36,257 nt of DNA from Paraburkholderia solitsugae. Its GTDB lineage: Bacteria; Pseudomonadota; Gammaproteobacteria; Burkholderiales; Burkholderiaceae. Below the pieces are notes generated by a model. That model worked only from the letters and a program-made list of their open reading frames with translations. It searched no databases and was not told the DNA's origin. Position numbers and translations under genes: made by a program. Shown in pieces: positions 24,253 through 31,507 of the stretch (position 1 is the first letter of the stretch; every line of letters begins with the position of its first letter). Where the stretch lies: assembly GCF_013177695.1 (NCBI RefSeq), contig NZ_WOEY01000146.1, forward strand, positions 1 through 36,257, in the 5' to 3' direction.

Positions 24253-25152
24253 ATGAGCGAAGCACCACACGGAGCCCCAATCAAAACCCCCGGGCAGCTC
24301 ATTGCCGCGATCATTGCCAGTTTTGCGGTACCGATCGTCATCATCGTTCTGCTAGTGATCTACGTCGATAACTCGACGCGCACAGGCGCTGGCACAGACA
24401 GTCTTTCCCAAGCCGAGGTCAGCGCGCGCATCAAACCGCTCGCCCAGGTCGACATTCGCGACGCCAATGCTCCACGCGTCTACAAAACGGGCGAAGAGGT
24501 CTACAAGGCCGTTTGCTCCGCCTGTCACGCAGCGGGTGCGGCAGGCGCGCCGAAATTCACCAACACCGCCGACTGGGCGCCGCGCATTGCGCAGGGCTTC
24601 GACACGTTGTGGCACACGGCGCTCACCGGCAAGGGCGCGATGCCCCCGCGCGGCGGCACCAGCCCGGACGACTACAGCGACTTCGAAATCGCCCGTGCGG
24701 TGGTCTACATGGCGAACAATTCTGGCGGGAGTTTCCCTGAACCGGCGCAACCGGCAGCGGGTGCGGCAGCCGCCGCCTCGGGCGCTGCCGCCGCCGCGCC
24801 GGCGGGTGCTTCGGACGCAGGCGCCGCACAAGCCGCTGCCGCGATGGCAGCCATGGCCAGCGTGCCGCAAGCGGCTGCACCGGCAGCCGGCGGGGCACAA
24901 AGCGCAGACGCCTCGCAAGCCGGCAAGGCGCTGTATCAGCAGGTTTGCCAGGCGTGTCACGCGGCCGGCGTGCTGAACGCACCGAAGTTCGGCGACAAGG
25001 ACGCGTGGGCGCCTCGCCTGAAAGACCCGATGGACACGATCTACAACTACGCACTGCACGGCAAGGGGGCGATGCCGCCCAAAGGCGGCTCGACAGCCTC
25101 CGATGCGGACGTGAAGGCCGCCGTCGACTACATGGTCAGCGCGGCGAAGTAA
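24253..25152 (+). CDS. Membrane-anchored dihaem cytochrome c (cytochrome c5-like)
   Basis: 299 aa. One N-terminal membrane segment (about 16-38) anchors two haem domains on the periplasmic side. Domain 1 has CSACH (88-92) with axial Met130 in GKGAMPPRGG; domain 2 has CQACH (232-236) with Met274 in GKGAMPPKGG. The near-identical motifs show an internal duplication. Residues about 165-215 are an Ala/Pro-rich flexible linker. The likely role is electron transfer between the cytochrome bc1 complex and terminal oxidases. ATG 24253 is chosen (GGAGA upstream, N-terminal segment fits); an open frame from 24073 is non-coding. A TATAAT at 24172-24177 could be the -10 box. A terminator follows 27 bp after the stop. 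Confidence 0.93.
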   Translation: MSEAPHGAPIKTPGQLIAAIIASFAVPIVIIVLLVIYVDNSTRTGAGTDSLSQAEVSARIKPLAQVDIRDANAPRVYKTGEEVYKAVCSACHAAGAAGAPKFTNTADWAPRIAQGFDTLWHTALTGKGAMPPRGGTSPDDYSDFEIARAVVYMANNSGGSFPEPAQPAAGAAAAASGAAAAAPAGASDAGAAQAAAAMAAMASVPQAAAPAAGGAQSADASQAGKALYQQVCQACHAAGVLNAPKFGDKDAWAPRLKDPMDTIYNYALHGKGAMPPKGGSTASDADVKAAVDYMVSAAK

Positions 25153-25179
25153 GGCGCTCCCGGCGGTTGTCGCAGAACA

Positions 25180-25220
25180 AAAAAATCCCTGCACCGTGGC
25201 GACACGGGCAGGGATTTTTT
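25180..25220. terminator. Bidirectional intrinsic terminator
   Basis: AAAAAATCCCTGC (25180-25192) and GCAGGGATTTTTT (25208-25220) form a perfect 13-bp stem with a 15-nt loop. It serves both the cytochrome gene (+) and the helicase (-), which converge here. Confidence 0.92.
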
Positions 25221-25222
25221 CT

Positions 25223-27313
25223 TCAAGGCTTCTGCAACAGCGCCTTCAAACTCGCGAGCCGGTCTTTCGGTGACATCGGCGCTTCTTCGGGGGTCGGCGG
25301 CGGCGCATCGTCGAGCAGCATCTCGGGGATGAAGCGTGACGGCTCGCACACCACGGTTTCGCGTGCGCGCTTGCGCTTCTTGCACCAGTTCAGATGCAGG
25401 CTGCGCTGCGCACGCGTGATCGCGACGTACATCAGACGACGCTCTTCCTCGATGCGCGCGTCGTCGATCGGCTCGTCGTCCGGGCCGCCGCGGTGCGGCA
25501 TGATGCCTTCTTCGACGCCCACCAGAAACACGTGCGGATACTCCAGCCCCTTCGACGCGTGCACCGTCGAGAGCCGCACGGCGTCCGGATCTTCTTCGCG
25601 GCCTTCGAGCATCGACATCAGAGCGACAGTCTGGATCAGGCCGAGCAGACTCTTGCCGGTGTCGCCGAGGCCGTCGGCGGTGTCGTAGCCGGTTGCCTCG
25701 CTCTTCTCCGAACCCTCGGGCTCAGCCTTGGTGCCTTTGCGCTTCAACCATTCCATGAACTCGAGCACGTTCTGCCACTTGGACTGCGCCTGACGTTCGT
25801 CGAACGCGTCGTACAGATAGGCTTCGTAGTGGATCGCGTCCATCAGTTCGTCGAGCAGCGTGCCGGCGGCATCCTTCTCGGCGCGATCGGTGAGGCGCTG
25901 CATGAAGTCGCAAAATACACGCATCGGTTCAATCTGACGCGGTGACAGGCGCGCCTCGATGCCGCCCATATACACCGCTTCGAACAGCGACACCTTCGCC
26001 TGGCCCGCAAACGAGCCGAGCGCTTCGAGCGTCGTATTGCCGACGCCGCGGCGCGGTGTGGTGATCGCGCGGATGAACGCCGGGTCGTCGTTCGCGTTGG
26101 CGATCAGGCGCAAATACGCGCAGATATCCTTGATCTCGGCTTTGTCGAAGAACGACTGCCCGCCCGACAGCACATACGGAATCCGTTCACGACGCAGCAC
26201 CTGTTCGAAGATGCGCGCCTGAAAGTTGCCGCGGTACAAAATCGCGTAGTCGCGGAAATTCGCGCGCCGCTCGAATTTGTGCGCGGACAGGCGGAACACA
26301 ACAGACTCGGCCTCGTGCTCTTCGTCGTTGCAAGGTGTGACGGTGATCGTGTCGCCCATGCCGTGTTCGGACCAGAGCTTCTTTTCGAACAGCTTCGGGT
26401 TGTTCGCGATCACGTTGTTCGCGGCGGTCAGAATGCGCACCGTCGAACGGTAGTTCTGCTCGAGCTTGATCAGATGCAGCTTCGGAAAATCCTTGCTGAG
26501 CTGCCCGAGATTTTCGAGCGTTGCGCCGCGCCAGCCATAGATCGCCTGATCGTCGTCGCCGACCGCCGTGAACGCCGCGCGCTTGCCGGCCAGCAGTTTC
26601 ACCAGTTCGTACTGGCAGGCGTTGGTGTCCTGATACTCGTCGATCAGCAGATAGCGCAGCTTGTTCTGCCAGCGGTCGCGCACCTGCTCGTTCTTCTCGA
26701 AGAGTTCGGCAGGCAGACGGATCAGGTCGTCGAAATCGACCGCCTGATACGCATGCAGCGTCGCCACGTAATTACGGTAGACGATCGCGGCCTGATGTTC
26801 GTCCTCGTTCGCGGCGATCGCGATCGCCTGCTCGGGCATGACCATGCCGTTCTTCCACAGCGAGATGATCGACTGGATCTTGCGGATGAAGCCCTTGTCC
26901 GTCGAGCCGACCTGTTCCTGGATCAGGCCGAAGCAGTCATCGGAATCCATGATCGAGAACTGCGGCTTCAGGCCGACGTGTTCCGCTTCCTGCCGCAGAA
27001 TCTGCACGCCGAGCGAGTGGAAGGTGCAGACCGTCAACTGGTTGACGGGCACTTTGCGGCCTTCCTTGCCGGGCGTGGTGAGCGTCTTGCCTTCGAGCAG
27101 CTTGCCGACGCGCTCGCGCATTTCCAACGCGGCCTTGTTCGTGAACGTGACGGCGGCGATGTGGCGCGGCTCGAAGCCTTTGGCTTCGATCAGGTGGGCG
27201 ATTTTCTGCGTGATCACGCGCGTCTTGCCGCTGCCTGCGCCGGCGAGCACGAGACACGGACCGTCAAGATAACGGACCGCTTCATTTTGAGCGGGGTTCA
27301 GGCCTGCGGACAT
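25223..27313 (-). CDS. rep: ATP-dependent DNA helicase Rep (UvrD/Rep superfamily I)
   Basis: 696 aa, close to E. coli Rep (673). All SF1A motifs are visible: Q-motif LNPAQNEAV, Walker A AGAGSGKT (Lys30), motif Ia FTNKAALEMRERV, Walker B LLIDEYQDTN, motif III GDDDQAIYGWRG, motif IV YRS, motif V VRLSTVHASKGLEYPHVFL and motif VI MYVAITRAQ. Rep unwinds DNA 3'-5' and helps replication forks past protein blocks. The ATG at 27313 gives the normal family N-terminus MSAGLNPAQN; the open frame continues upstream to 28372 but is antisense to the next gene. The ribosome-binding site is weak. It is single-gene, ending at the shared terminator. UvrD-like paralogy is the main alternative. Confidence 0.93.
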   Translation of the reverse strand: MSAGLNPAQNEAVRYLDGPCLVLAGAGSGKTRVITQKIAHLIEAKGFEPRHIAAVTFTNKAALEMRERVGKLLEGKTLTTPGKEGRKVPVNQLTVCTFHSLGVQILRQEAEHVGLKPQFSIMDSDDCFGLIQEQVGSTDKGFIRKIQSIISLWKNGMVMPEQAIAIAANEDEHQAAIVYRNYVATLHAYQAVDFDDLIRLPAELFEKNEQVRDRWQNKLRYLLIDEYQDTNACQYELVKLLAGKRAAFTAVGDDDQAIYGWRGATLENLGQLSKDFPKLHLIKLEQNYRSTVRILTAANNVIANNPKLFEKKLWSEHGMGDTITVTPCNDEEHEAESVVFRLSAHKFERRANFRDYAILYRGNFQARIFEQVLRRERIPYVLSGGQSFFDKAEIKDICAYLRLIANANDDPAFIRAITTPRRGVGNTTLEALGSFAGQAKVSLFEAVYMGGIEARLSPRQIEPMRVFCDFMQRLTDRAEKDAAGTLLDELMDAIHYEAYLYDAFDERQAQSKWQNVLEFMEWLKRKGTKAEPEGSEKSEATGYDTADGLGDTGKSLLGLIQTVALMSMLEGREEDPDAVRLSTVHASKGLEYPHVFLVGVEEGIMPHRGGPDDEPIDDARIEEERRLMYVAITRAQRSLHLNWCKKRKRARETVVCEPSRFIPEMLLDDAPPPTPEEAPMSPKDRLASLKALLQKP

Positions 27314-27727
27314 CGTCTGTGGATGGGTAATGCGGTTGAGGGCGCTTGGGTTCGAAATCGCGAGACCGAAGGCCCGGGGGCATGCTGCACGGGGCGGGCG
27401 GCTGGAACAGACAACTCGCGTGGCAGCGAGGGCGTTCCGGCTCGCTGCGTTCCCGCGCGAGAGGAGCGATGTTAACACGGATGACCGCGACGGACGACCG
27501 CGTCGGATGCCCAGGCCGATGACGCCGCTCGCCACCGTGGCTAAGGAGCGCGCCAAGGCCGGCGCGGGTCGTCTCAACGAACGGCTGCGCCCGACACCCT
27601 GGCAGACTGTCACTGACAGCCTCCGCACCAATGCTGACAGCCCGCCTTCGGGACATGCCACAATTACAGTGTTGCGCGCCGTCGCCGCAGTGGCAAAGCG
27701 GCGCGCCGTTTTTGCAGGAAGACACGC
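27314..27727. promoter_or_regulatory. Divergent intergenic region rep / Gfo-Idh-MocA gene
   Basis: 414 bp without a supported gene. It should contain promoters in both directions; I see none with both boxes well matched. A GC-rich imperfect hairpin lies around 27675-27710, just before the AGGAAG ribosome-binding site of the plus-strand gene. Confidence 0.35.
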
Positions 27728-28777
27728 ATGTCCGCATCGCTGAAGATTGGATTGATGGGTTACGGTTTTGCTGGCGCGACCTTTCATGCGCCGGTGATCG
27801 AGCACTGCGGGCGAGCGAGCATCGCGGCCATCGCGACGAGTCAGCCCGAGCACGCGCTGGCCGATTACCCGCACGCGAAGGTGGTGGCCGATCTCGACGC
27901 GCTGCTGGCGCTCGAAGAAGTCGAGTGCGTCGTGATCGCGACGCCCAATGACACGCACTTCGACCTGGCGCGCCGCGCCCTGGAGGCGGGCAAGCACGTG
28001 GTGGTCGACAAGCCGGTTACCCTGACTGCCGCGGATGCCCACACGCTTGCCAACATTGCACTCGCCCGGGGCAAGCGGTTCGTGCCCTTTCACAACCGCC
28101 GCTGGGACGGTGACTTTCTGACCGTGCGGGATCTGCTGGCCAGCAGAGAATTGGGCCGCATCACGCAATACGAATCGCATTTCGACCGTTTCCGCCCGGA
28201 GGTTCGGCAGCGGTGGCGCGAAGAGACTTCGCGCGGCGGCGGTCTGCTGCTCGACCTTGGACCGCACCTGATCGATCAGGCGTTGGCGTTGTTCGGCGCA
28301 CCGCAGACCGTATCCGCGACGGTTCGGACCCATCGCGAGCAGGCCAGCGCGCCGGACTACGTGCATATTCAACTAGGGTACGGCGAGTTCGAAGTGGTGT
28401 TGCATGCCAGCGCGTTGACTGCGCTAGTCGCGCCGAGGTTTGCGATTCACGGCACGCAGGGGAGCTACGTGAAATACGGGCTCGATACGCAGGAAGATCA
28501 GTTGAAAGCGGGCTTGCGGCCTGGCGACGAGGGGTTCGGCGCCGACAATACGGCGGGGGTAGTGCGTGTGCTCGAAGGCGATCAGGAAGTCGAGCGGGCG
28601 GTGCCTACGCGTAACGGGGAGTATGTTGGCTTTTATATTGCGCTGGCGGACACCATTCAGAATGGCGTGAAATTCCCGGTCAGCGCTCAGGATGCGGTCG
28701 ACGTGATGACGATTATCCAGCTTGCTGCCCGGAGTTCCGAGGAAGGTACCCGGCTTCCGTTTGAGCGTATTCGCTGA
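27728..28777 (+). CDS. Gfo/Idh/MocA-family NAD(P)-dependent oxidoreductase
   Basis: 349 aa. The N-terminal Rossmann domain has KIGLMGYGFAGATFHAPVI (GxGxxG), VVIATPNDTHFDLARRALEA and the family hallmark KHVVVDKP (catalytic Lys). The C-terminal domain has the active-site segment GGGLLLDLGPHLIDQALALF with the DxGxHxID motif, followed by beta strands and GFYIALADTIQNG. The family oxidises or reduces sugars, inositols and related polyols using NAD(P). The closest type I recognise is the YdgJ/IolW-like inositol or uncharacterised branch; the substrate is not predictable. AGGAAG precedes the ATG. Monocistronic and divergent from rep. Confidence 0.93.
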   Translation: MSASLKIGLMGYGFAGATFHAPVIEHCGRASIAAIATSQPEHALADYPHAKVVADLDALLALEEVECVVIATPNDTHFDLARRALEAGKHVVVDKPVTLTAADAHTLANIALARGKRFVPFHNRRWDGDFLTVRDLLASRELGRITQYESHFDRFRPEVRQRWREETSRGGGLLLDLGPHLIDQALALFGAPQTVSATVRTHREQASAPDYVHIQLGYGEFEVVLHASALTALVAPRFAIHGTQGSYVKYGLDTQEDQLKAGLRPGDEGFGADNTAGVVRVLEGDQEVERAVPTRNGEYVGFYIALADTIQNGVKFPVSAQDAVDVMTIIQLAARSSEEGTRLPFERIR

Positions 28778-28808
28778 CTTTTCCCTCCGCTACGGAGCGC
28801 TTTGGGCG

Positions 28809-28849
28809 CCCTTTGGCGGTAGCACACCGACCATGCCGCCGCCAAAGGG
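28809..28849 (+). terminator. Long hairpin after the Gfo/Idh/MocA gene
   Basis: CCCTTTGGCGG (28809-28819) and CCGCCAAAGGG (28839-28849) form a perfect 11-bp stem with a 19-nt loop, 31 bp after the stop. A-rich rather than T-rich sequence follows on the plus strand, so terminator function is plausible but not typical. Confidence 0.5.
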
Positions 28850-28979
28850 AAAAAGTCCTGACAAGCCCGAAAGGAACATAACGTTACAAATAACTCCGCC
28901 TCCCTGGTCAGCGCGAATCCCGGATAATCCGTTGCTACCCCAGTAGCACCACAAAATGACAACGACTTCCGGAGAGTCC

Positions 28980-29339
28980 ATGCCCCGTATCGCCCGCGCA
29001 GTAGCAGCATGCGCATTGCTCAGCTCCCTGGCCGCCTGCGTGGTGGCCCCCCAGCAACCCGCGCCGGCACCGGCACCGCGTCCTAACCCGCAGCAAATCG
29101 CGGATGAGCGCCTCCATCAGGTCGACGGCCGTATCGACAACCTGAGCCGCCGCATTGACGCGCACGTCAACCAAGGCTACTACCCGCCCCCGCAAGGCGG
29201 CGCGTTGCATCACCGCCTCGACGTGATCCGTCAGGAAGCGCACGACATGGCAGCGCAACACGGCGGCGGCCTGTCCGGCGACGAACAGCGCGTGCTGAAC
29301 CAGGAACTGGACAACGCGGCACACGCCATCGGCGAATAA
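28980..29339 (+). CDS. Small predicted lipoprotein
   Basis: 119 aa from ATG 28980, with GGAGAG five bases upstream; an earlier in-frame ATG (28956) has none. The leader ends in LSSLAAC, a good lipobox (Cys near 20). Next comes a proline-rich linker (APQQPAPAPAPRP). A charged helical part follows (IADERLHQVDGRIDNLSRRI), then GALHHRLDVIRQEAHDMAAQ and a C-terminal helix. It is probably anchored to the outer membrane by its lipid, with a coiled-coil-like helical domain in the periplasm. No characterised family is recognised. A strong terminator follows. Confidence 0.85.
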   Translation: MPRIARAVAACALLSSLAACVVAPQQPAPAPAPRPNPQQIADERLHQVDGRIDNLSRRIDAHVNQGYYPPPQGGALHHRLDVIRQEAHDMAAQHGGGLSGDEQRVLNQELDNAAHAIGE

Positions 29340-29367
29340 CCGCGCCGGTTCAGGCACTGCAGCAAAG

Positions 29368-29400
29368 AAGCGCGGGCATCACGTCCCGCGCTTTTTTTTT
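29368..29400 (+). terminator. Intrinsic terminator after the small lipoprotein gene
   Basis: AAGCGCGGG (29368-29376), an 8-nt loop and CCCGCGCTT (29385-29393) are followed by a T-run to 29400. Canonical. Confidence 0.95.
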
Positions 29401-29451
29401 AACTTTCGCGAGCCCGCAGCGCCAACCCCCGCGCCCCTTGCGGGCCTTTAT

Positions 29452-29480
29452 TTGACAAGCCCCCGGCCCTCGCGTACATT
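29452..29480 (+). promoter_or_regulatory. sigma70-type promoter of the gcv operon
   Basis: TTGACA (29452-29457), a 17-bp spacer and TACATT (29475-29480). The -35 is perfect and the -10 has four of six matches. Transcription would start just before the glycine riboswitch. Confidence 0.8.
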
Positions 29481-29485
29481 CGCCG

Positions 29486-29766
29486 CACGCGTCGGGAGAG
29501 CGTGCTGGCCGCAGAGAATCGCAGGCCGCGCCGCCGAAGGGGCACACCCGCAAACTCTCAGGCAAAAGGACCGACTGCGTCGAAAAACCCGCGCCCAGGC
29601 AACATCAGGGCATCGGTTTTTCGCACTCTGGAGAGCGGCAGTAGCCGTCTGCATTGAGCAGACTTTGGCAGGCTGCCCACCGAAGGGGCGCGCGCTTCAC
29701 CGTGGCGATCACGGCTTCAACATCGCACGGCAGCGCAATCTCTCAGGTATCGAGGACAGAGGGGTC
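29486..29766 (+). promoter_or_regulatory. Tandem glycine riboswitch (gcvT leader)
   Basis: Two glycine aptamers in series. Aptamer 1 (about 29486-29581) has CGGGAGAG, CGCCGAAGGGGCAC, AAACTCTCAGGCAAAAGGACC. Aptamer 2 (about 29625-29766) repeats the pattern: CTGGAGAG, CACCGAAGGGGCGC, AATCTCTCAGGTAT...GGACAGAG. These are the conserved glycine-aptamer boxes, and a tandem pair before gcvT is the textbook arrangement. Glycine binding should turn on gcvTHP. Ends approximate. Confidence 0.96.
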
Positions 29767-29792
29767 ATGCAACGCAATCGCTCGCAGCCAGC

Positions 29793-29826
29793 AGGCCGCG
29801 AGGCGTAGTGCCGCATGGCCTTTTTT
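29793..29826 (+). terminator. Terminator-like expression platform of the glycine riboswitch
   Basis: AGGCC (29793-29797) pairs with GGCCT (29817-29821), with an inner GGC/GCC stem, directly followed by six T (29821-29826), 25 bp before the gcvT ATG. It is suited to transcription termination when glycine is low; alternative pairing with aptamer 2 was not worked out. Confidence 0.7.
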
Positions 29827-29850
29827 GTTTCGCGAGACGCCTGAGGCCCC

Positions 29851-30969
29851 ATGACCGAACTCAAACACACCCCGCTCAACGCCACCCATCGTGCGCTTAA
29901 CGCCCGCATGGTCGATTTCGGCGGCTGGGACATGCCCGTCAACTACGGCTCGCAGATCGACGAACACCGCGCCGTGCGCACCGACGCCGGCATGTTCGAC
30001 GTCTCGCACATGTGCGTCGTCGATTTCACCGGCGAACGCGTGCGGCCCTTTTTCGAACATGCGCTTGCCAACAATGTCGGCAAGCTGCAAACGCCGGGCC
30101 GCGCGCTCTACTCCTGTCTGCTGAACCCGAATGGCGGCGTGATCGACGATCTGATCGTCTACTACTTCAGCGAGACGCACTTCCGCCTGGTCGTCAACGC
30201 CGGTACCGCCGAGAAAGACGTCGCCTGGTTCAGCAAGCTCAACGCCGAAGGCAGCTACGGCCTGACCATCACGCCGCGCCGCGATCTGGCGATCGTCGCC
30301 GTGCAGGGCCCGAACGCCCGCGATAAGGTCTGGCAAGTCGCGCCGTCCAGCCGCACCTCGACCGAACTCCTTAAGCCGTTTAACGCCGCGATCGTCGACA
30401 ACACGCCGTTTGGCGAATTGATGATTGCCCGCACCGGCTACACCGGCGAAGACGGCTTCGAAATCGTCCTGCCCGCAACGTCCGTCTGCGAGTTCTGGGA
30501 CGCATTGGTACGTCAAGGCGTGCGCCCCGCCGGTCTCGGCGCGCGCGACACGCTGCGTCTCGAAGCCGGCATGAACCTGTACGGCCAGGATATGGACGAC
30601 AACGTCTCGCCGCTCGACGCCGGCCTCGCCTGGACCGTCGATCTGACCTCGCCCCGCGACTTCGTCGGCAAAAGCAAGCTCGAAGCCGATGGCTCACAGG
30701 CCTCGTTCGTCGGTCTGATCCTGCTGAAGGAAAACGGCAAGGCGGCAGGCGTGCTGCGTGCTCACCAGAAAGTCGTCACGCCGCAGGGCGAAGGCGAAAT
30801 CACCAGCGGCACTTTTTCCCCCACGATGCAGGAATCGATCGCCTTCGCGCGCGTGCCGAAAGGCGTGCAGCCAGGCGACACCGTTCACGTCCAGATTCGT
30901 GACAAAAACGTACCCGCAAGCGTGGTAAAACTGCCGTTCGTACGCAACGGCAAAGTGCTCGCAGTTTAA
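29851..30969 (+). CDS. gcvT: Glycine cleavage system aminomethyltransferase (T-protein)
   Basis: 372 aa, normal for GcvT. The folate-binding N-terminus has the typical HRALNARMVDFGGWDMPVNY and DVSHMCVVDF. Later motifs are ARTGYTGEDGFEIVLP and LGARDTLRLEAGMNLYGQDM, ending GKSKLEADG and a C-terminal barrel. The enzyme transfers the methylene group from lipoyl-H-protein to tetrahydrofolate, releasing ammonia. TGAGG precedes the ATG. First gene of gcvT-gcvH-gcvP, with gcvH 63 bp downstream. Expression is under the glycine riboswitch. Confidence 0.98.
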   Translation: MTELKHTPLNATHRALNARMVDFGGWDMPVNYGSQIDEHRAVRTDAGMFDVSHMCVVDFTGERVRPFFEHALANNVGKLQTPGRALYSCLLNPNGGVIDDLIVYYFSETHFRLVVNAGTAEKDVAWFSKLNAEGSYGLTITPRRDLAIVAVQGPNARDKVWQVAPSSRTSTELLKPFNAAIVDNTPFGELMIARTGYTGEDGFEIVLPATSVCEFWDALVRQGVRPAGLGARDTLRLEAGMNLYGQDMDDNVSPLDAGLAWTVDLTSPRDFVGKSKLEADGSQASFVGLILLKENGKAAGVLRAHQKVVTPQGEGEITSGTFSPTMQESIAFARVPKGVQPGDTVHVQIRDKNVPASVVKLPFVRNGKVLAV

Positions 30970-31032
30970 GCAGCCGGCGCGTGCGTTTACCTTTTTAAGT
31001 TCATACCGAATAACACCGCATAGGAGCATCCG

Positions 31033-31413
31033 ATGAGCATCCCGGCCGATCTGAAATACACCGAATCGCACGAGTGGGTCCGCACCGAAGCGGACGGCAC
31101 GCTGACGGTCGGCATCACCGACCACGCGCAGGAAGCGCTCGGCGATATCGTCTTCTTCGAAGTCCAGGAACTGGGCAAGACCGTCGACGCTGGCGACACC
31201 GTCGCCGTGATCGAATCGGTAAAAGCCGCTTCCGATATCTACGCGCCGGTTTCGGGCGAAATCATCGAAGCGAACCCGGCCGTCGCCGACACGCCGGACG
31301 GCGTCAACAGCGCACCGTACGAGAACTGGCTCTTCAAGATCAAGCCGGCCGCGGGCGCATCGCTTGACCGCCTGATCGACGCGGACGCGTACTCGAAGGC
31401 GATCGGCGCCTGA
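31033..31413 (+). CDS. gcvH: Glycine cleavage system H-protein
   Basis: 126 aa. Lipoyl-domain protein; the lipoylated lysine is Lys64 in AVIESVKAASDIYAPVSGEI. The N-terminus LKYTESHEWVR and the NSAPYENWLFKI segment are typical. H-protein shuttles the aminomethyl group between GcvP, GcvT and the L-protein. TAGGAG lies before the ATG. The L-protein (dihydrolipoyl dehydrogenase) is not in the window and is normally shared with other complexes. Confidence 0.98.
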   Translation: MSIPADLKYTESHEWVRTEADGTLTVGITDHAQEALGDIVFFEVQELGKTVDAGDTVAVIESVKAASDIYAPVSGEIIEANPAVADTPDGVNSAPYENWLFKIKPAAGASLDRLIDADAYSKAIGA

Positions 31414-31458
31414 TTCACCGCACGTTGCACCATTACGTTTAAACCCGACAGGCGCGGC

Positions 31459-31486
31459 GCGTCCGATTCAACCGTCGAACGGACGC
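31459..31486 (+). other. Intercistronic hairpin between gcvH and gcvP
   Basis: GCGTCCG (31459-31465) pairs with CGGACGC (31480-31486), with an extra TTC/GAA pairing inside. No T-run follows. It may stabilise the upstream mRNA or set the ratio of H- to P-protein. Confidence 0.45.
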
Positions 31487-31507
31487 CCGCACCGGCAGGA
31501 ACACCTC

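Noticed and set aside
27314..28372. 353-codon N-terminal extension of Rep
   Set aside because: It is antisense to the Gfo/Idh/MocA gene and precedes the family's usual first residues; a shadow frame of high-GC DNA.
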